DNA of 56,921 bases from DATGMS01 sp040905145 (lineage in GTDB: Bacteria > Bacteroidota > Bacteroidia > Cytophagales > Cyclobacteriaceae). The stretch is taken from contig JBBDSC010000030.1 in NCBI GenBank assembly GCA_040905145.1, positions 1-56,921 on the forward strand, given 5' to 3'. Both the position numbers and the translations under genes were made by a program. Shown piece by piece: positions 15,996 through 24,706 of the stretch. Numbering within the stretch: position 1 is the first letter of the stretch; each line of letters starts with the position of its first letter. Below the pieces are notes generated by a model. That model had not been told where the DNA came from and did no database searches. It saw only the letters and a program-made list of their open reading frames with translations.

Positions 15996-16565
15996 ATGGC
16001 TTTCCCAAAAAGAAAGAATTTACAGGAGAAAAGAAGACAGCATTTAGTGATCACTGGAAGTCGCAATCCAGTGAAAATCAAATGCATAGAAGAAGCTTTT
16101 CATATGACGTTCGAAAAAAGCTTCATGGTCCAAGGCTTAAATGTTGGCTCAGGCGTGGGCAAACAACCTTTAGGGGATACCGAAACTTACACAGGAGCTT
16201 ACAACAGGGCCTCAAATTCAAAAATTGCCTTTCCCGAAGCAGATTACTGGGTGGGTATAGAAGGAGGGACAGAAGAAATAGGCGAAGATTTGACCACCTA
16301 TGCCTGGATAGTCATTATGGATAAAAACGGAAAGGTGGGGCAGGCAAAAACCGCTACTTTCTTTCTGCCCAAGGTGATCAGCAACCTGGTAAAAGGAGGA
16401 ATGGAATTAGGCGAGGCAGATGATCAGGTTTTTAACAGGGTCAATTCTAAACAGGGCAACGGCGCAGTGGGTATTTTGACCAATGGAACGGTCAACAGGA
16501 AGGATCTTTATAAACAAGCGGTGATACTTGGCCTCATTCCCTTTATCAACGGAGATATGTATTGA
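15996..16565 (+). CDS. yjjX: Inosine/xanthosine triphosphatase (YjjX family)
   Basis: 189 residues. After a basic extension of about 15 residues the family start HLVITGSRNPVKIKCIEEAF appears, then LNVGSGVGKQPLGDTETYTGAYNRA and YWVGIEGGTEE, characteristic of YjjX. DQVFNRVNSKQGNGAVGILTNG near the C-terminus is also conserved. It hydrolyses non-canonical ITP/XTP so that they do not enter nucleic acids. The basic extension is longer than in E. coli YjjX. It lies downstream of the YebC gene on the same strand. Confidence 0.9.
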   Translation: MAFPKRKNLQEKRRQHLVITGSRNPVKIKCIEEAFHMTFEKSFMVQGLNVGSGVGKQPLGDTETYTGAYNRASNSKIAFPEADYWVGIEGGTEEIGEDLTTYAWIVIMDKNGKVGQAKTATFFLPKVISNLVKGGMELGEADDQVFNRVNSKQGNGAVGILTNGTVNRKDLYKQAVILGLIPFINGDMY

Positions 16566-16600
16566 TTAAGGAGATAAAAATGTCCGATAGGTTTTATCAA

Positions 16601-16632
16601 TTGGTTTGATAGGTGAATAGTTTTTATCTTTG
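16601..16632 (+). promoter_or_regulatory. Candidate promoter of thioredoxin/DUF6952 unit
   Basis: A -7 box TATCTTTG at 16625-16632 fits TAnnTTTG exactly; a TTG at 16601-16603 is 21 bases upstream (another at 16606-16608). The start codon is at 16665. Confidence 0.55.
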
Positions 16633-16664
16633 AGACATCGTTTAAAGCTTAAAAATAAAATAAA

Positions 16665-16979
16665 ATGTTGCAGGAATTAGAGAAGGATAATTTACAGGAT
16701 ATCATCGCAGAAAACGAATTGGTAGTTGTCCAATACGGTGCAACTTGGTGTGGCAATTGCCGGATAATGAAGCCTAAAATGAAAAGGTTAAGCAAAGATT
16801 ATGAGAACATTAAATTTTTATACGTCGACGCGGAAAAGTTACCTGGATCAAGAAAATTGGCAGAGGTAACGAACTTGCCCACTTTTGCCGCCTTTAAAGA
16901 CGGCAAATTGGTTAGTCAAACACAAACAAATAAAGAAGATAACCTTAAAAACCTGATCAATGAGATTGCCGATAATTAA
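16665..16979 (+). CDS. Thioredoxin-family protein with CGNC active site
   Basis: 104 residues, one thioredoxin fold without signal peptide or extra domains. The active site is ATWCGNCRIMKP with Cys29 and Cys32; the usual Pro between the cysteines is Asn. The cis-proline is Pro72 in TNLPTFAAF. Cytoplasmic dithiol reductase or oxidoreductase; the CGNC site should shift its redox potential relative to classical CGPC thioredoxin. Its last 20 bases overlap the start of the next gene, so the two are translationally coupled and probably work together. Its partner substrate (for example a peroxiredoxin) is not adjacent. Confidence 0.9.
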   Translation: MLQELEKDNLQDIIAENELVVVQYGATWCGNCRIMKPKMKRLSKDYENIKFLYVDAEKLPGSRKLAEVTNLPTFAAFKDGKLVSQTQTNKEDNLKNLINEIADN

Positions 16980-17217
16980 ACATGTACTGGGTTTTATCGA
17001 AGAAAATGATGAAGATTGGGTCAATGAAACCATTGAACTTCTGGAGTCCATGACAGAAATAGCTTCTTTAAAAGATGAAGAAGTAGAAGTTATGGGTGAA
17101 TTGCTCTCCAATCTTTATGGAACTTTGGAGGTTCACAAGATGGTAAAGGAAGGCATGGATAAAAAAGAAGCCATGAATACCTTTATGAAGCGTGTGATGG
17201 ACTCTATTGATAAATAA
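16960..17217 (+). CDS. DUF6952-like small protein coupled to thioredoxin
   Basis: 85 residues, predicted mostly helical and acidic (FIEENDEDWVNETIELLESM, then KDEEVEVMGELLSNLYGTLE). It has no cysteine, signal peptide or membrane segment. It resembles the DUF6952 proteins that accompany thioredoxin-like genes in Bacteroidota. The start overlaps the thioredoxin gene by 20 bases. Function unknown; a regulatory or adaptor role in the same redox pathway is inference from gene order. Confidence 0.78.
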   Translation: MRLPIIKHVLGFIEENDEDWVNETIELLESMTEIASLKDEEVEVMGELLSNLYGTLEVHKMVKEGMDKKEAMNTFMKRVMDSIDK

Positions 17218-17285
17218 CCACCCTTGAATACTTAATCATAGTTGTAATTTAGCCAAATGTTAGCCACAAAAAAGCAGTGTGGTTG

Positions 17286-17316
17286 AGGTATATCTTTTCT
17301 GGGTATACCTTTTTTT
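17286..17316 (+). terminator. Terminator after the thioredoxin pair
   Basis: AGGTATA (17286-17292) and TATACCT (17304-17310) form a 7-bp stem with an 11-base loop, followed by a T-run. It lies between convergent genes. Confidence 0.7.
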
Positions 17317-17330
17317 AATTCGTAACAGGA

Positions 17331-18314
17331 TCAAATTTGCAAATTCTTTATAAAATTGATCAAGGCTACCTTCCAGTTGGGATCTGCATCCCAAACTGAG
17401 CCAATATAAAGCTCGTCTCTCACTAAGAACCTGATGTAGTACTTTACCACTATCCTTTCAGTATCTATGGAATCAGGGATTTTTACTCCCATGCTTTTCA
17501 TTAAATCGCCTTCTCTGCCTTGGAGGCGTGTCAAAACGAACTGTACCCGATCATTGATCAGTTCGGCATCGGTTTTGGAAGAACCTAGAAATTCTACTTC
17601 ATATGGGTAATAGGTTTTAAAGATGTTTTCCAACTCTTTTTTTTCACCTTGTTGCTCTGCAAGCATTTGTTCACTTGATTTCCCTAACAAATCATACCTG
17701 AAAGTAGTGAGAAAGCTTGATTCTCCAGTGGCACCTGAAAGAGGTACGCCTAACTTAAACACATCTAAATTTAAAGGTTTCCTGGGCAAGAACGGAGAAG
17801 AGCCTTTACTTTCAACATCCCCAGAACCAAATTCAGGTACATCAATTACCAAAAAATTTCTGGACGGCCTATTTACTCCGATAGCGGTTATCCTTTCCCC
17901 CAACTCATCCACATTACTGGCGGAGACTGACCAGGATGTCCCTTGGGCAGCAATGTTTTTGTCTTGTGTAAAAGGCATAATATGGATGGACAATTCCGCA
18001 TTTTCCTTTCGGGTAAGGGTGATTACATTTTTGATCAACCGTTGGGCAAATGCGTCAGCATAACCTGCTTGTTTTTCTTCTGATATAATAATATCCTCCA
18101 ATTCATAATAGGCTACAGGATCGCCCCCTGCTTCTATTAATGCATCATGGATCTTCTCGGCCAAAGTACCCCATGACATTACCGGCTTGGCGCCAGGTGC
18201 GGCAGAAATCAGGACAACGGACTTCCCTTCCATAAACCCTTCTAGAGGGGAGGGTTGCCCAAACCCTTGTACCATAGAAAAAAATAGAAAAAGTAAGACT
18301 GAAATATATTTCAT
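17331..18314 (-). CDS. Secreted protein of unknown function
   Basis: 327 residues from the internal Met that starts the signal peptide MKYISVLLFLFFSMVQGFGQ; an ATG four codons earlier is also possible. The mature part begins with a hydrophobic strand KSVVLISAAPG and then PVMSWGTLAEKIHDALIEAGGDP, which looks like the first strand and helix of an alpha/beta fold. Later segments (NFLVIDVPEFG, ERIVVKYYIRFLV) also look like buried strands. I do not recognise a family or catalytic motif. The C-terminus is YIGSVWDADPNWKVALINF. It is divergent from the M28 peptidase and shares its promoter region; both are exported. Likely periplasmic. Confidence 0.7.
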   Translation of the reverse strand: MKYISVLLFLFFSMVQGFGQPSPLEGFMEGKSVVLISAAPGAKPVMSWGTLAEKIHDALIEAGGDPVAYYELEDIIISEEKQAGYADAFAQRLIKNVITLTRKENAELSIHIMPFTQDKNIAAQGTSWSVSASNVDELGERITAIGVNRPSRNFLVIDVPEFGSGDVESKGSSPFLPRKPLNLDVFKLGVPLSGATGESSFLTTFRYDLLGKSSEQMLAEQQGEKKELENIFKTYYPYEVEFLGSSKTDAELINDRVQFVLTRLQGREGDLMKSMGVKIPDSIDTERIVVKYYIRFLVRDELYIGSVWDADPNWKVALINFIKNLQI

Positions 18315-18388
18315 ACAGGATTGCATTTCGAAAGGCTAAAGTTTAGTAATTTTACGAATATACATAACGCATATTATATTTTATTCAT

Positions 18389-19288
18389 ATGATTTTACGA
18401 AGAACTTGGCTTTTTCTTCTTTTTATAATGGGTCCTTGGCTTCTTTTTGCACAAAAAGTAGACAAAGAGATACTCCTTCAGGACATCAGCTACCTTTCTT
18501 CAGATGAATTGGAAGGGAGAAAGGCATTGACTGAAGGAAGCCTGAAGACAAGGGAATTTATCAAGCAACGGTTTGATTCTTTGGGCCTGACCAGCCAATA
18601 TAGCGATTACACCCAGTTCTTTTCCATCAAAGATGAAAGGAGCGGGGCCATAATGGGTCAGGGTGCCAATATAGTTGGCTTTGTCCCGGGGCAGGAAAGT
18701 GCCAAAATTATCGTCATTATGGCACATTACGACCATCTGGGAAAAGTGGGTGATAGAATTTTCAATGGAGCAGATGACAATGCCTCCGGTACTGCAGCGT
18801 TACTTGCGCTTGCAGCGTATTTTGCGGAGGATAAACCGCAGTATTCGCTGATGTTTGCAGCGGTGGATGCAGAAGAAAAAGGACTTCAGGGGGCTAGGGC
18901 CCTGGTAAAGGATTTTCCATTTCCCCTCAAAGATGTGCTGCTGAATATTAATATGGACATGATCAGCAGAAGTGAGAGTAATGAATTGTTTGCAACAGGG
19001 ACAAAGCATTACCCACACTTAAAACCCATATTTGAGGAGGTTTATGGAACTAAGGTAAACTTAAGATTTGGTCATGATGAGCCTGGTACAGGCTCAGATG
19101 ATTGGACATACGCTTCAGATCATGCTGCTTTTCATGAGGCTGACATTCCCTTTATTTACTTTGGGGTGGAGGACCACGAGGACTATCACAAAGCTAGCGA
19201 TACCTTTGAGCACATCGACCAGGATTTTTATTATCAGGCAGTTACCTTTATCCTACAGTGTGTAAAGGCTTTCGATGAGCACTTGTAA
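18389..19288 (+). CDS. M28-family zinc aminopeptidase, exported
   Basis: 299 residues with a signal peptide (MILRRTWLFLLFIMGPWLLFA). The metal site of M28 peptidases is complete: His113 in IVIMAHYDHLG, Asp129 in FNGADDNASG, catalytic Glu162 and ligand Glu163 in VDAEEKGLQGA, Asp190 in NINMDMI and His267 in EDYHKASDT. It removes N-terminal residues from peptides in the periplasm or outside. The N-terminal 30 residues after the signal, DISYLSSDELEGRKALTEGS, are the usual prodomain-like start of Bacteroidota members. No PA domain is inserted. It is a single gene. Confidence 0.93.
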   Translation: MILRRTWLFLLFIMGPWLLFAQKVDKEILLQDISYLSSDELEGRKALTEGSLKTREFIKQRFDSLGLTSQYSDYTQFFSIKDERSGAIMGQGANIVGFVPGQESAKIIVIMAHYDHLGKVGDRIFNGADDNASGTAALLALAAYFAEDKPQYSLMFAAVDAEEKGLQGARALVKDFPFPLKDVLLNINMDMISRSESNELFATGTKHYPHLKPIFEEVYGTKVNLRFGHDEPGTGSDDWTYASDHAAFHEADIPFIYFGVEDHEDYHKASDTFEHIDQDFYYQAVTFILQCVKAFDEHL

Positions 19289-19391
19289 TCCAATTTCAGC
19301 TGCATATAATTTTGCTTTTCAATGGTCATGGAATAGCCAAGACGTTTATTCAAAGGTTGAGGGATGAATTTTTAAATTAAGAGCATTTTCT

Positions 19392-20273
19392 TTATACCGC
19401 CTTTAAGCTAATATCCATACTTCTTACGTGATGGGTAAGTGCTCCAACGGATATAAAGTCCACTCCGCACTCTGCCACATCTGCTAATGTTTCCTCGGTT
19501 ATCCCTCCGGAAGCTTCTGTAAAACACCTGTCACCGATCATTTTTACCGCGGTTCTCATCGTGTTGAAATCCATATTGTCCAACATGATATATGCCACTC
19601 CCCCTACTTTCAACACTTCTTTGACCTCCTCCAAATTCCTGGTTTCCACCTCAATTTCCAGGTCAAGTTTATTGGACTTTAAATAAACCTGTGTGGCCTC
19701 AATGGCTTTTCGGATGCCTCCCGCAAAATCAACATGGTTATCCTTGAGCATGATCATGTCATAAAGAGCAAAGCGGTGGTTTTGGCCTCCTCCCAAGGAA
19801 ACTGCCCATTTTTCGAGCATCCTAAAGTTTGGGGTAGTTTTCCTGGTATCCAAAAGCTTTGCTTTAGTGTGGCGGATCAATTGGTTTAATTGATGGGTTT
19901 TAGTAGCAATGCCGCTCATACGTTGCATACAGTTGAGCAGGAGCCTTTCTGTGGTTAGGATGGAAGCAGCTTTGCCTTCCACAGTTAACCCTACATCCCC
20001 TTTTTTTACTTCCTGGCCATCTTTTAAAAGCAGATTTACCTCCAGGGCAGGATCATGGTATTTGAAGATCATTTTGGCCAATTCCAAACCGGCAATGACA
20101 CCATCTTCTTTGATCAGCAAATTTGCTTTTCCTAATTTATTCTTCGGTATGGAAGCTAGAGTGGAGTGGTCACCATCGCCTACATCCTCTAAAAAAGCCG
20201 CTTTAATAAAAGCCCTTAAGTTTTCGGGAGTCAAATATTGTTCTTTCACGCGGTAAAAATAAGAAAATTTCAA
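19392..20273 (-). CDS. nadC: Nicotinate-nucleotide pyrophosphorylase (carboxylating)
   Basis: 293 residues. AAFLEDVGDGDHSTLASIP, LLLNCMQRMSGIATKTHQL, KLLDTRKTTPNFRMLEKWAV and LKDNHVDFAGGI are all diagnostic of quinolinate phosphoribosyltransferase. It makes nicotinate mononucleotide from quinolinate and PRPP in NAD synthesis. The first eight residues (MKFSYFYR) may not belong; a GTG at residue 9 would give the more usual start. It is 20 bases after the DUF4783 gene, a pair often seen in this group. nadA and nadB are not in the window. Confidence 0.96.
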   Translation of the reverse strand: MKFSYFYRVKEQYLTPENLRAFIKAAFLEDVGDGDHSTLASIPKNKLGKANLLIKEDGVIAGLELAKMIFKYHDPALEVNLLLKDGQEVKKGDVGLTVEGKAASILTTERLLLNCMQRMSGIATKTHQLNQLIRHTKAKLLDTRKTTPNFRMLEKWAVSLGGGQNHRFALYDMIMLKDNHVDFAGGIRKAIEATQVYLKSNKLDLEIEVETRNLEEVKEVLKVGGVAYIMLDNMDFNTMRTAVKMIGDRCFTEASGGITEETLADVAECGVDFISVGALTHHVRSMDISLKAV

Positions 20274-20293
20274 TTAGCTTGTCCTTTCTATTA

Positions 20294-20695
20294 TTACTCT
20301 CTACTAATTTCTATGCTGTAGATGCTGACTATTCCATTTTCCCACTTGCCTTTTACCAGCACTTTAAAATCGGCCTCTTCACTCAAATAATTACCGATTA
20401 AATACCAGAGGTTTTCGGAGGATTCTCCTTGGTGTAGGATTTGAAAATTTTTGGGCGGGAATTTTTTGAAAAAATCCCGGAATATCAATTCCGCTTGGTT
20501 TTTGGAATAATCACTTGAGGGATTATTAATTTTCAAAGCAATGGTATTGTTAAAATGTTCGGCCAACTTCCGGCTGGACCCCGACTGTATGGCTTGGGCT
20601 ATTTCATCAGTAGATGGGGCAATCGCAAGGACTGTACTTGATAGGAGGAATAATATACCAAAGTAATAAATTATAAGGGCATTCATTTTATTCAT
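20294..20695 (-). CDS. DUF4783-family secreted protein
   Basis: 133 residues from the start that gives the signal peptide NALIIYYFGILFLLSSTVLA. Upstream in-frame codons extend 33 residues but they read like untranslated DNA. The mature protein, APSTDEIAQAIQSGSSRKLAEHF onward, has the cystatin/NTF2-like alpha-plus-beta layout of DUF4783, a Bacteroidota family, with FRDFFKKFPPKNFQILHQGES as its centre. No catalytic residues are evident. It is co-transcribed with nadC. Function unknown; periplasmic. Confidence 0.8.
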   Translation of the reverse strand: MNKMNALIIYYFGILFLLSSTVLAIAPSTDEIAQAIQSGSSRKLAEHFNNTIALKINNPSSDYSKNQAELIFRDFFKKFPPKNFQILHQGESSENLWYLIGNYLSEEADFKVLVKGKWENGIVSIYSIEISRE

Positions 20696-20813
20696 AAAAA
20701 CGGCTTGTTCAAATTCCAAGCCAATTTTATAATTTATGTGGTTAAGATTGCCTAAGCAAGAAAAGGGGTTGTTTAACCCCGTTTCCCTTTCCATGCTCAG
20801 ATTAAGTCATTAA

Positions 20814-20847
20814 TTTGCGCCCTATTGCCCATAAAACATTATATTTG
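20814..20847 (+). promoter_or_regulatory. gpmI promoter, -7 box next to the start codon
   Basis: TATATTTG (20840-20847) matches TAnnTTTG exactly and TTTG at 20814-20817 is 22 bases upstream. Only four bases separate the -7 box from the ATG at 20852, so transcription should start at or very near the A of the ATG. Confidence 0.6.
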
Positions 20848-20851
20848 TTAA

Positions 20852-22375
20852 ATGAATAAGAAAGTTTTACTCATGATTTTGGACGGTTGGGGGATAGCAG
20901 CCAACCCTGATGTTTCTGCGATAGACAAAGCCAATACCCCTTTTATAGATAGTCTTTTTATCAAATATCCGCATTCCCGATTGGATGCCTCGGGGTTATC
21001 CGTTGGGCTTCCTGACGGGCAAATGGGCAATTCCGAGGTAGGTCATATGAATATTGGAGCCGGAAGGGTGGTTTATCAGGATTTGGTAAAAGTCAATAAG
21101 GCTGTTGCGGAGAAAGAATTGAAGGGAAACCCCATTCTTCAAAATGCTTTTTTGAAGGCCAAGGAATCTGGCAAAAAAATACATTTTATTGGTTTGGTTT
21201 CCGATGGAGGGGTCCATTCCCATATCGATCATTTGAAGGGCTTATGCGATGCAGCCAAGGCAAACGGAATTCAGGAAGTGTTTATCCATGCCTTTATGGA
21301 TGGCAGGGACACCGATCCCAAAGGTGGATTGGGTTACCTGAAGGATTTGCAAAACCATTTTGAAGGCTCTGTGGGGAAAATAGCTTCTGTAATTGGCAGG
21401 TATTATGCGATGGATCGGGATAAACGATGGGAGCGTGTGAAGCTGGCCTACGATGCCATGGTGTACGGAGAAGGGGAGAGGTCCAAAAATATTACCAATT
21501 CCATTAGAAAATCCTATGACAATGGAGTGACAGATGAGTTTATCCGGCCCATTATTCAGGTGAATGACCTAGGGAAGCCCGTAGGTTGTATAGAAGAGGG
21601 CGACGTTGTAGTCTGCTTCAACTTCCGGACTGACAGGGGGAGGGAAATCACTGAGGTATTGACCCAGAGGGACTTTGAGGACTATAAAATGAAGAAACTG
21701 AATCTTCACTATATTACTTTTACCACCTACGATGAGACCTTCCAAAATGTGGAGGTGATTTTTGAAAAGGAGAACCTTCGAAATACCTTGGGCGAAATAT
21801 TGGCCATTAACGGCAAAAAACAAATCAGGATAGCGGAAACAGAGAAATATCCCCATGTGACCTTCTTTTTTTCAGGCGGGAGAGAACAAGTGTTTGAAGG
21901 GGAATTAAGGATACTTTGTAGTTCGCCTAAAGTGGCTACTTATGACCTACAGCCTGAAATGAGTGCTTTTGAAATAGCGAAAAAAATCAATATAGAACTT
22001 CATAAGAAAGAAGCGGATTTTATCTGCCTTAATTTTGCCAATCCAGATATGGTAGGACACACCGGGGTTTTTGAAGCGGCAGTCAAAGCTTGCGAGGCGG
22101 TGGATAAGTGCGCAGAATCAGTGATCACCACCGCCCTGGAAAATGATTATACGATTATTGTCATAGCAGACCATGGAAATAGTGATTTTATGATCAATCC
22201 AGATGGGACCCCTAATACGGCCCATACCACTAACCTTGTGCCGTGCATAATGGTGGACAATCAAGATCGATTGGAAGTAAATGATGGAAAATTGGGAGAC
22301 TTGGCCCCTACCATTCTAAAATTGATCGGAGTGGATATCCCTGAGGAAATGGAAGGTGATATTTTAATGCAATAG
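20852..22375 (+). CDS. gpmI: 2,3-bisphosphoglycerate-independent phosphoglycerate mutase
   Basis: 507 residues, standard. Alkaline-phosphatase-type metal site: LMILDGWGIA with Asp11, the phosphoserine Ser61 in DGQMGNSEVGHMNIGAG, FANPDMVGHTG and VIADHGNSD near the end. The substrate-binding insert carries FIHAFMDGRDTDPKGG and VIGRYYAMDRDKRWERV. It interconverts 3- and 2-phosphoglycerate in glycolysis with two Mn ions. A small lipoprotein gene follows immediately. The promoter sits against the start codon, leaving almost no leader. Confidence 0.97.
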   Translation: MNKKVLLMILDGWGIAANPDVSAIDKANTPFIDSLFIKYPHSRLDASGLSVGLPDGQMGNSEVGHMNIGAGRVVYQDLVKVNKAVAEKELKGNPILQNAFLKAKESGKKIHFIGLVSDGGVHSHIDHLKGLCDAAKANGIQEVFIHAFMDGRDTDPKGGLGYLKDLQNHFEGSVGKIASVIGRYYAMDRDKRWERVKLAYDAMVYGEGERSKNITNSIRKSYDNGVTDEFIRPIIQVNDLGKPVGCIEEGDVVVCFNFRTDRGREITEVLTQRDFEDYKMKKLNLHYITFTTYDETFQNVEVIFEKENLRNTLGEILAINGKKQIRIAETEKYPHVTFFFSGGREQVFEGELRILCSSPKVATYDLQPEMSAFEIAKKINIELHKKEADFICLNFANPDMVGHTGVFEAAVKACEAVDKCAESVITTALENDYTIIVIADHGNSDFMINPDGTPNTAHTTNLVPCIMVDNQDRLEVNDGKLGDLAPTILKLIGVDIPEEMEGDILMQ

Positions 22376-22376
22376 C

Positions 22377-22940
22377 ATGATAAGAAATGCGCAGATTATT
22401 TTAATATTTGGGCTGATTTTATCCTGTAAACAGGATGAAGGTCAGCCCATGGACAATCCTACCCAAATTGATAAATATTTCCTCTTGAAGGACTTTGTGG
22501 AAAAGCAAATAAGTTTGCTTGATGGAGCTAAAGTACGGAAATTTACCAGTATCAAAGGGGAAGAGGAAAGCTCAGTACTGGAAGTGGATGCAGAAAAATG
22601 GAGAAAAGAATTGGATATTTTTATCCAGGCAGATATCAATAAATCAGCTTTGATCTCTTCTTATGAAACAGAAGAGAACAGCAATTTTCAAATACATCGA
22701 TTAAAGCCTGGGGAGGAATCCCCTATCCAGGAAATGAAAGTGGCTTACGAAGGTAATCAGGTAAGCCAAATCAGTTTTATTTCGCATCAAGAGAATCTGT
22801 TTTACACCGCCGGTTCTGTGGGCAGGCTTATCGTGGATACCACTTCGGGTAAGATCAAAAGGTATCATGTAACAGGAACTCAAAAAGTTTGGTTTCTCTC
22901 CCCTAATGAAATGGAAGTGAAGGGGGAGATCATTCAATGA
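22377..22940 (+). CDS. Lipoprotein of unknown function downstream of gpmI
   Basis: 187 residues. The signal peptide ends in a lipobox, FGLILSC, with Cys17 as the lipidation site; the next residues KQDEG carry no inner-membrane Asp at +2, so outer-membrane sorting is plausible. The mature protein has a helical first half (QIDKYFLLKDFVEKQISLL) and a strand-rich second half. I do not recognise a family. It begins one base after the gpmI stop and so belongs to that operon, which tells little about its role. Confidence 0.78.
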   Translation: MIRNAQIILIFGLILSCKQDEGQPMDNPTQIDKYFLLKDFVEKQISLLDGAKVRKFTSIKGEEESSVLEVDAEKWRKELDIFIQADINKSALISSYETEENSNFQIHRLKPGEESPIQEMKVAYEGNQVSQISFISHQENLFYTAGSVGRLIVDTTSGKIKRYHVTGTQKVWFLSPNEMEVKGEIIQ

Positions 22941-23031
22941 TTTTTTAGTTTACACCAATCGAGATTACTAATCCTGTTTGTTTACCATTTTTGTCTTTTG
23001 ATATTTGTTTTTTTGTTCTGGCTTGTCCAGG

Positions 23032-24552
23032 TTAGGCAAAGGCAAAGAATATCAGCCAAACAATGATTAATAGCGGCAATAGGACAGGGAGGGAAAATCT
23101 GATGATATACCCAAAGAAAGAAGGCATTCTAATTCCATTTTGCTCTGCAATGGATTTTACCATAAAGTTTGGGCCGTTTCCAATATAGGTCATCGCACCA
23201 AAGAATACGGAGGCGATGGAGATAGCCAAGAGCTCAAAGGAGGAATCATCATACTTGTCCAACGCGAAATCTCTTACTTCTTGTACGTTATTGATATCAG
23301 CACCCTGAGAAGCCATGGCGGCCGCCAAGAAATTCAAATAAGTAGGTGCATTATCCAAAAATCCGGAAAGCAATCCCGTTCCCCAGTAAAGGGTGTTATG
23401 GGTGATTACTGCCGCCCCCTCCGGCGATTGGGCAAAATTCCCTACCAGTTCCAAGGCTGGCATCATGGTGCCAAATATGCCCACGAAAATAAAAGCGACC
23501 TCACGGATAGGTTCAAAATTAAATTCATTTCCTTTTAAAGCCTTTTGATCAGCAAACCTAAAGGACAAATAAGTAACAGATAACATAATTATTTCTCTTA
23601 TAAAGGAGAACTTCATGCCATCATATTGAATGGAAGGGACCCAATCAAGTACATTCGGATCAAGGAATACGGAAAGAATAATGATCAGCAACCACAGAAA
23701 ATTTTTTCTTCCTATCAGAGAAAAGCTATTGGTATATACCTCTTCCTGCACGAGTTCATCGTCTGCGGCTTTGCCGAATCTTTTGTCCAGGAAATAAAAT
23801 ATTGTGGCCAATGCCCCCAAGGCGAAAATCCACGCAGGCCAGTTATGTTCTAAGGTCCAGAAGAATGGCACCCCTTTCAGAAAGCCCAAGAAGAGCGGGG
23901 GGTCTCCTATGGGAGTGAGGGAACCGCCGACATTGCTTACCATGAATATAAAAAAGATGATATGGTAAGCTTGGATATTGTTCTTGTTTAAACGGATGAA
24001 CGGTCTGATCAATAACATGGAAGCTCCTGTAGTACCTATCAGATTGGAGATTAATGCACCTATTAATAATAAGGTTACATTGGCCATTGGGGTGGATTTT
24101 TTATCAATTTCTATCAAGATTCCTCCGGAGGCAACATATAAAGAGGCCAATAAAGCAATAAACTGAACATACTCTGCCAATGCATGTACTGGATTATGGA
24201 CATTTTCCAATACAAATAGGTAATATAAAACCACGAAAACCGCCAATACAACGGCGATCTTAGGATAATTGTGATGCCAGAAATCTTCGTAAAACAAAGG
24301 TCCTGTGGCAATCATCAAAAGCAATACGACAAAGGGAATAACCAGCCATAAGGGTGCATGACCATGTTCTTCTATATGTTCGGGTGCCAGGACGGATTCC
24401 GGGACTTCTTCTTGATCCTGATTTTCAACATTATCTTCATATTGTTGATTTAACTCTTCTGTGTCATCGTTTTGCTGGGCTATTAAATTTGGAGGGGTTA
24501 TTAAAAATGTAAGTCCTAAAATTATTGTAAATACAGCAATAAAATTTTTCAT
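23032..24552 (-). CDS. nhaD: Sodium:proton antiporter NhaD type
   Basis: 506 residues from the internal Met that begins a signal-like segment, KNFIAVFTIILGLTFLITPP. An acidic stretch rich in Gln, Asp and Glu follows (QNDDTEELNQQYEDNVENQD) and then about 12 membrane segments. NhaD features include ILIEIDKKSTPMANVTLLLIGA, SNLIGTTGASMLLIRPFIR, NVGGSLTPIGDPPLFLGFLKG and FLDNAPTYLNFLA. It exchanges Na+ or Li+ for protons across the inner membrane, which fits a marine or saline habitat. It lies downstream of anmK on the same strand with a 150-base gap that contains a perfect 8-bp stem, CAATCCCC/GGGGATTG (about 24604-24631). Confidence 0.93.
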   Translation of the reverse strand: MKNFIAVFTIILGLTFLITPPNLIAQQNDDTEELNQQYEDNVENQDQEEVPESVLAPEHIEEHGHAPLWLVIPFVVLLLMIATGPLFYEDFWHHNYPKIAVVLAVFVVLYYLFVLENVHNPVHALAEYVQFIALLASLYVASGGILIEIDKKSTPMANVTLLLIGALISNLIGTTGASMLLIRPFIRLNKNNIQAYHIIFFIFMVSNVGGSLTPIGDPPLFLGFLKGVPFFWTLEHNWPAWIFALGALATIFYFLDKRFGKAADDELVQEEVYTNSFSLIGRKNFLWLLIIILSVFLDPNVLDWVPSIQYDGMKFSFIREIIMLSVTYLSFRFADQKALKGNEFNFEPIREVAFIFVGIFGTMMPALELVGNFAQSPEGAAVITHNTLYWGTGLLSGFLDNAPTYLNFLAAAMASQGADINNVQEVRDFALDKYDDSSFELLAISIASVFFGAMTYIGNGPNFMVKSIAEQNGIRMPSFFGYIIRFSLPVLLPLLIIVWLIFFAFA

Positions 24553-24706
24553 AAAGGTGATTTTATGACAGTTAACCATCAATTGTAATACAGATGAACC
24601 GAGCAATCCCCAGATGACCTTCAGGGGATTGTGCGTATAGTTTGCTAAACTACCGATTTTGGGTCATATGAACCAAATAAAATAGGATAGCTGGATAGTA
24701 ATTATT

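Noticed and set aside
20765..20780. GGGGTT/AACCCC hairpin near gpmI as a terminator
   Set aside because: It lies in a divergent promoter region with no transcript to end there on the strand with the T-run; six bp is too little to support it.
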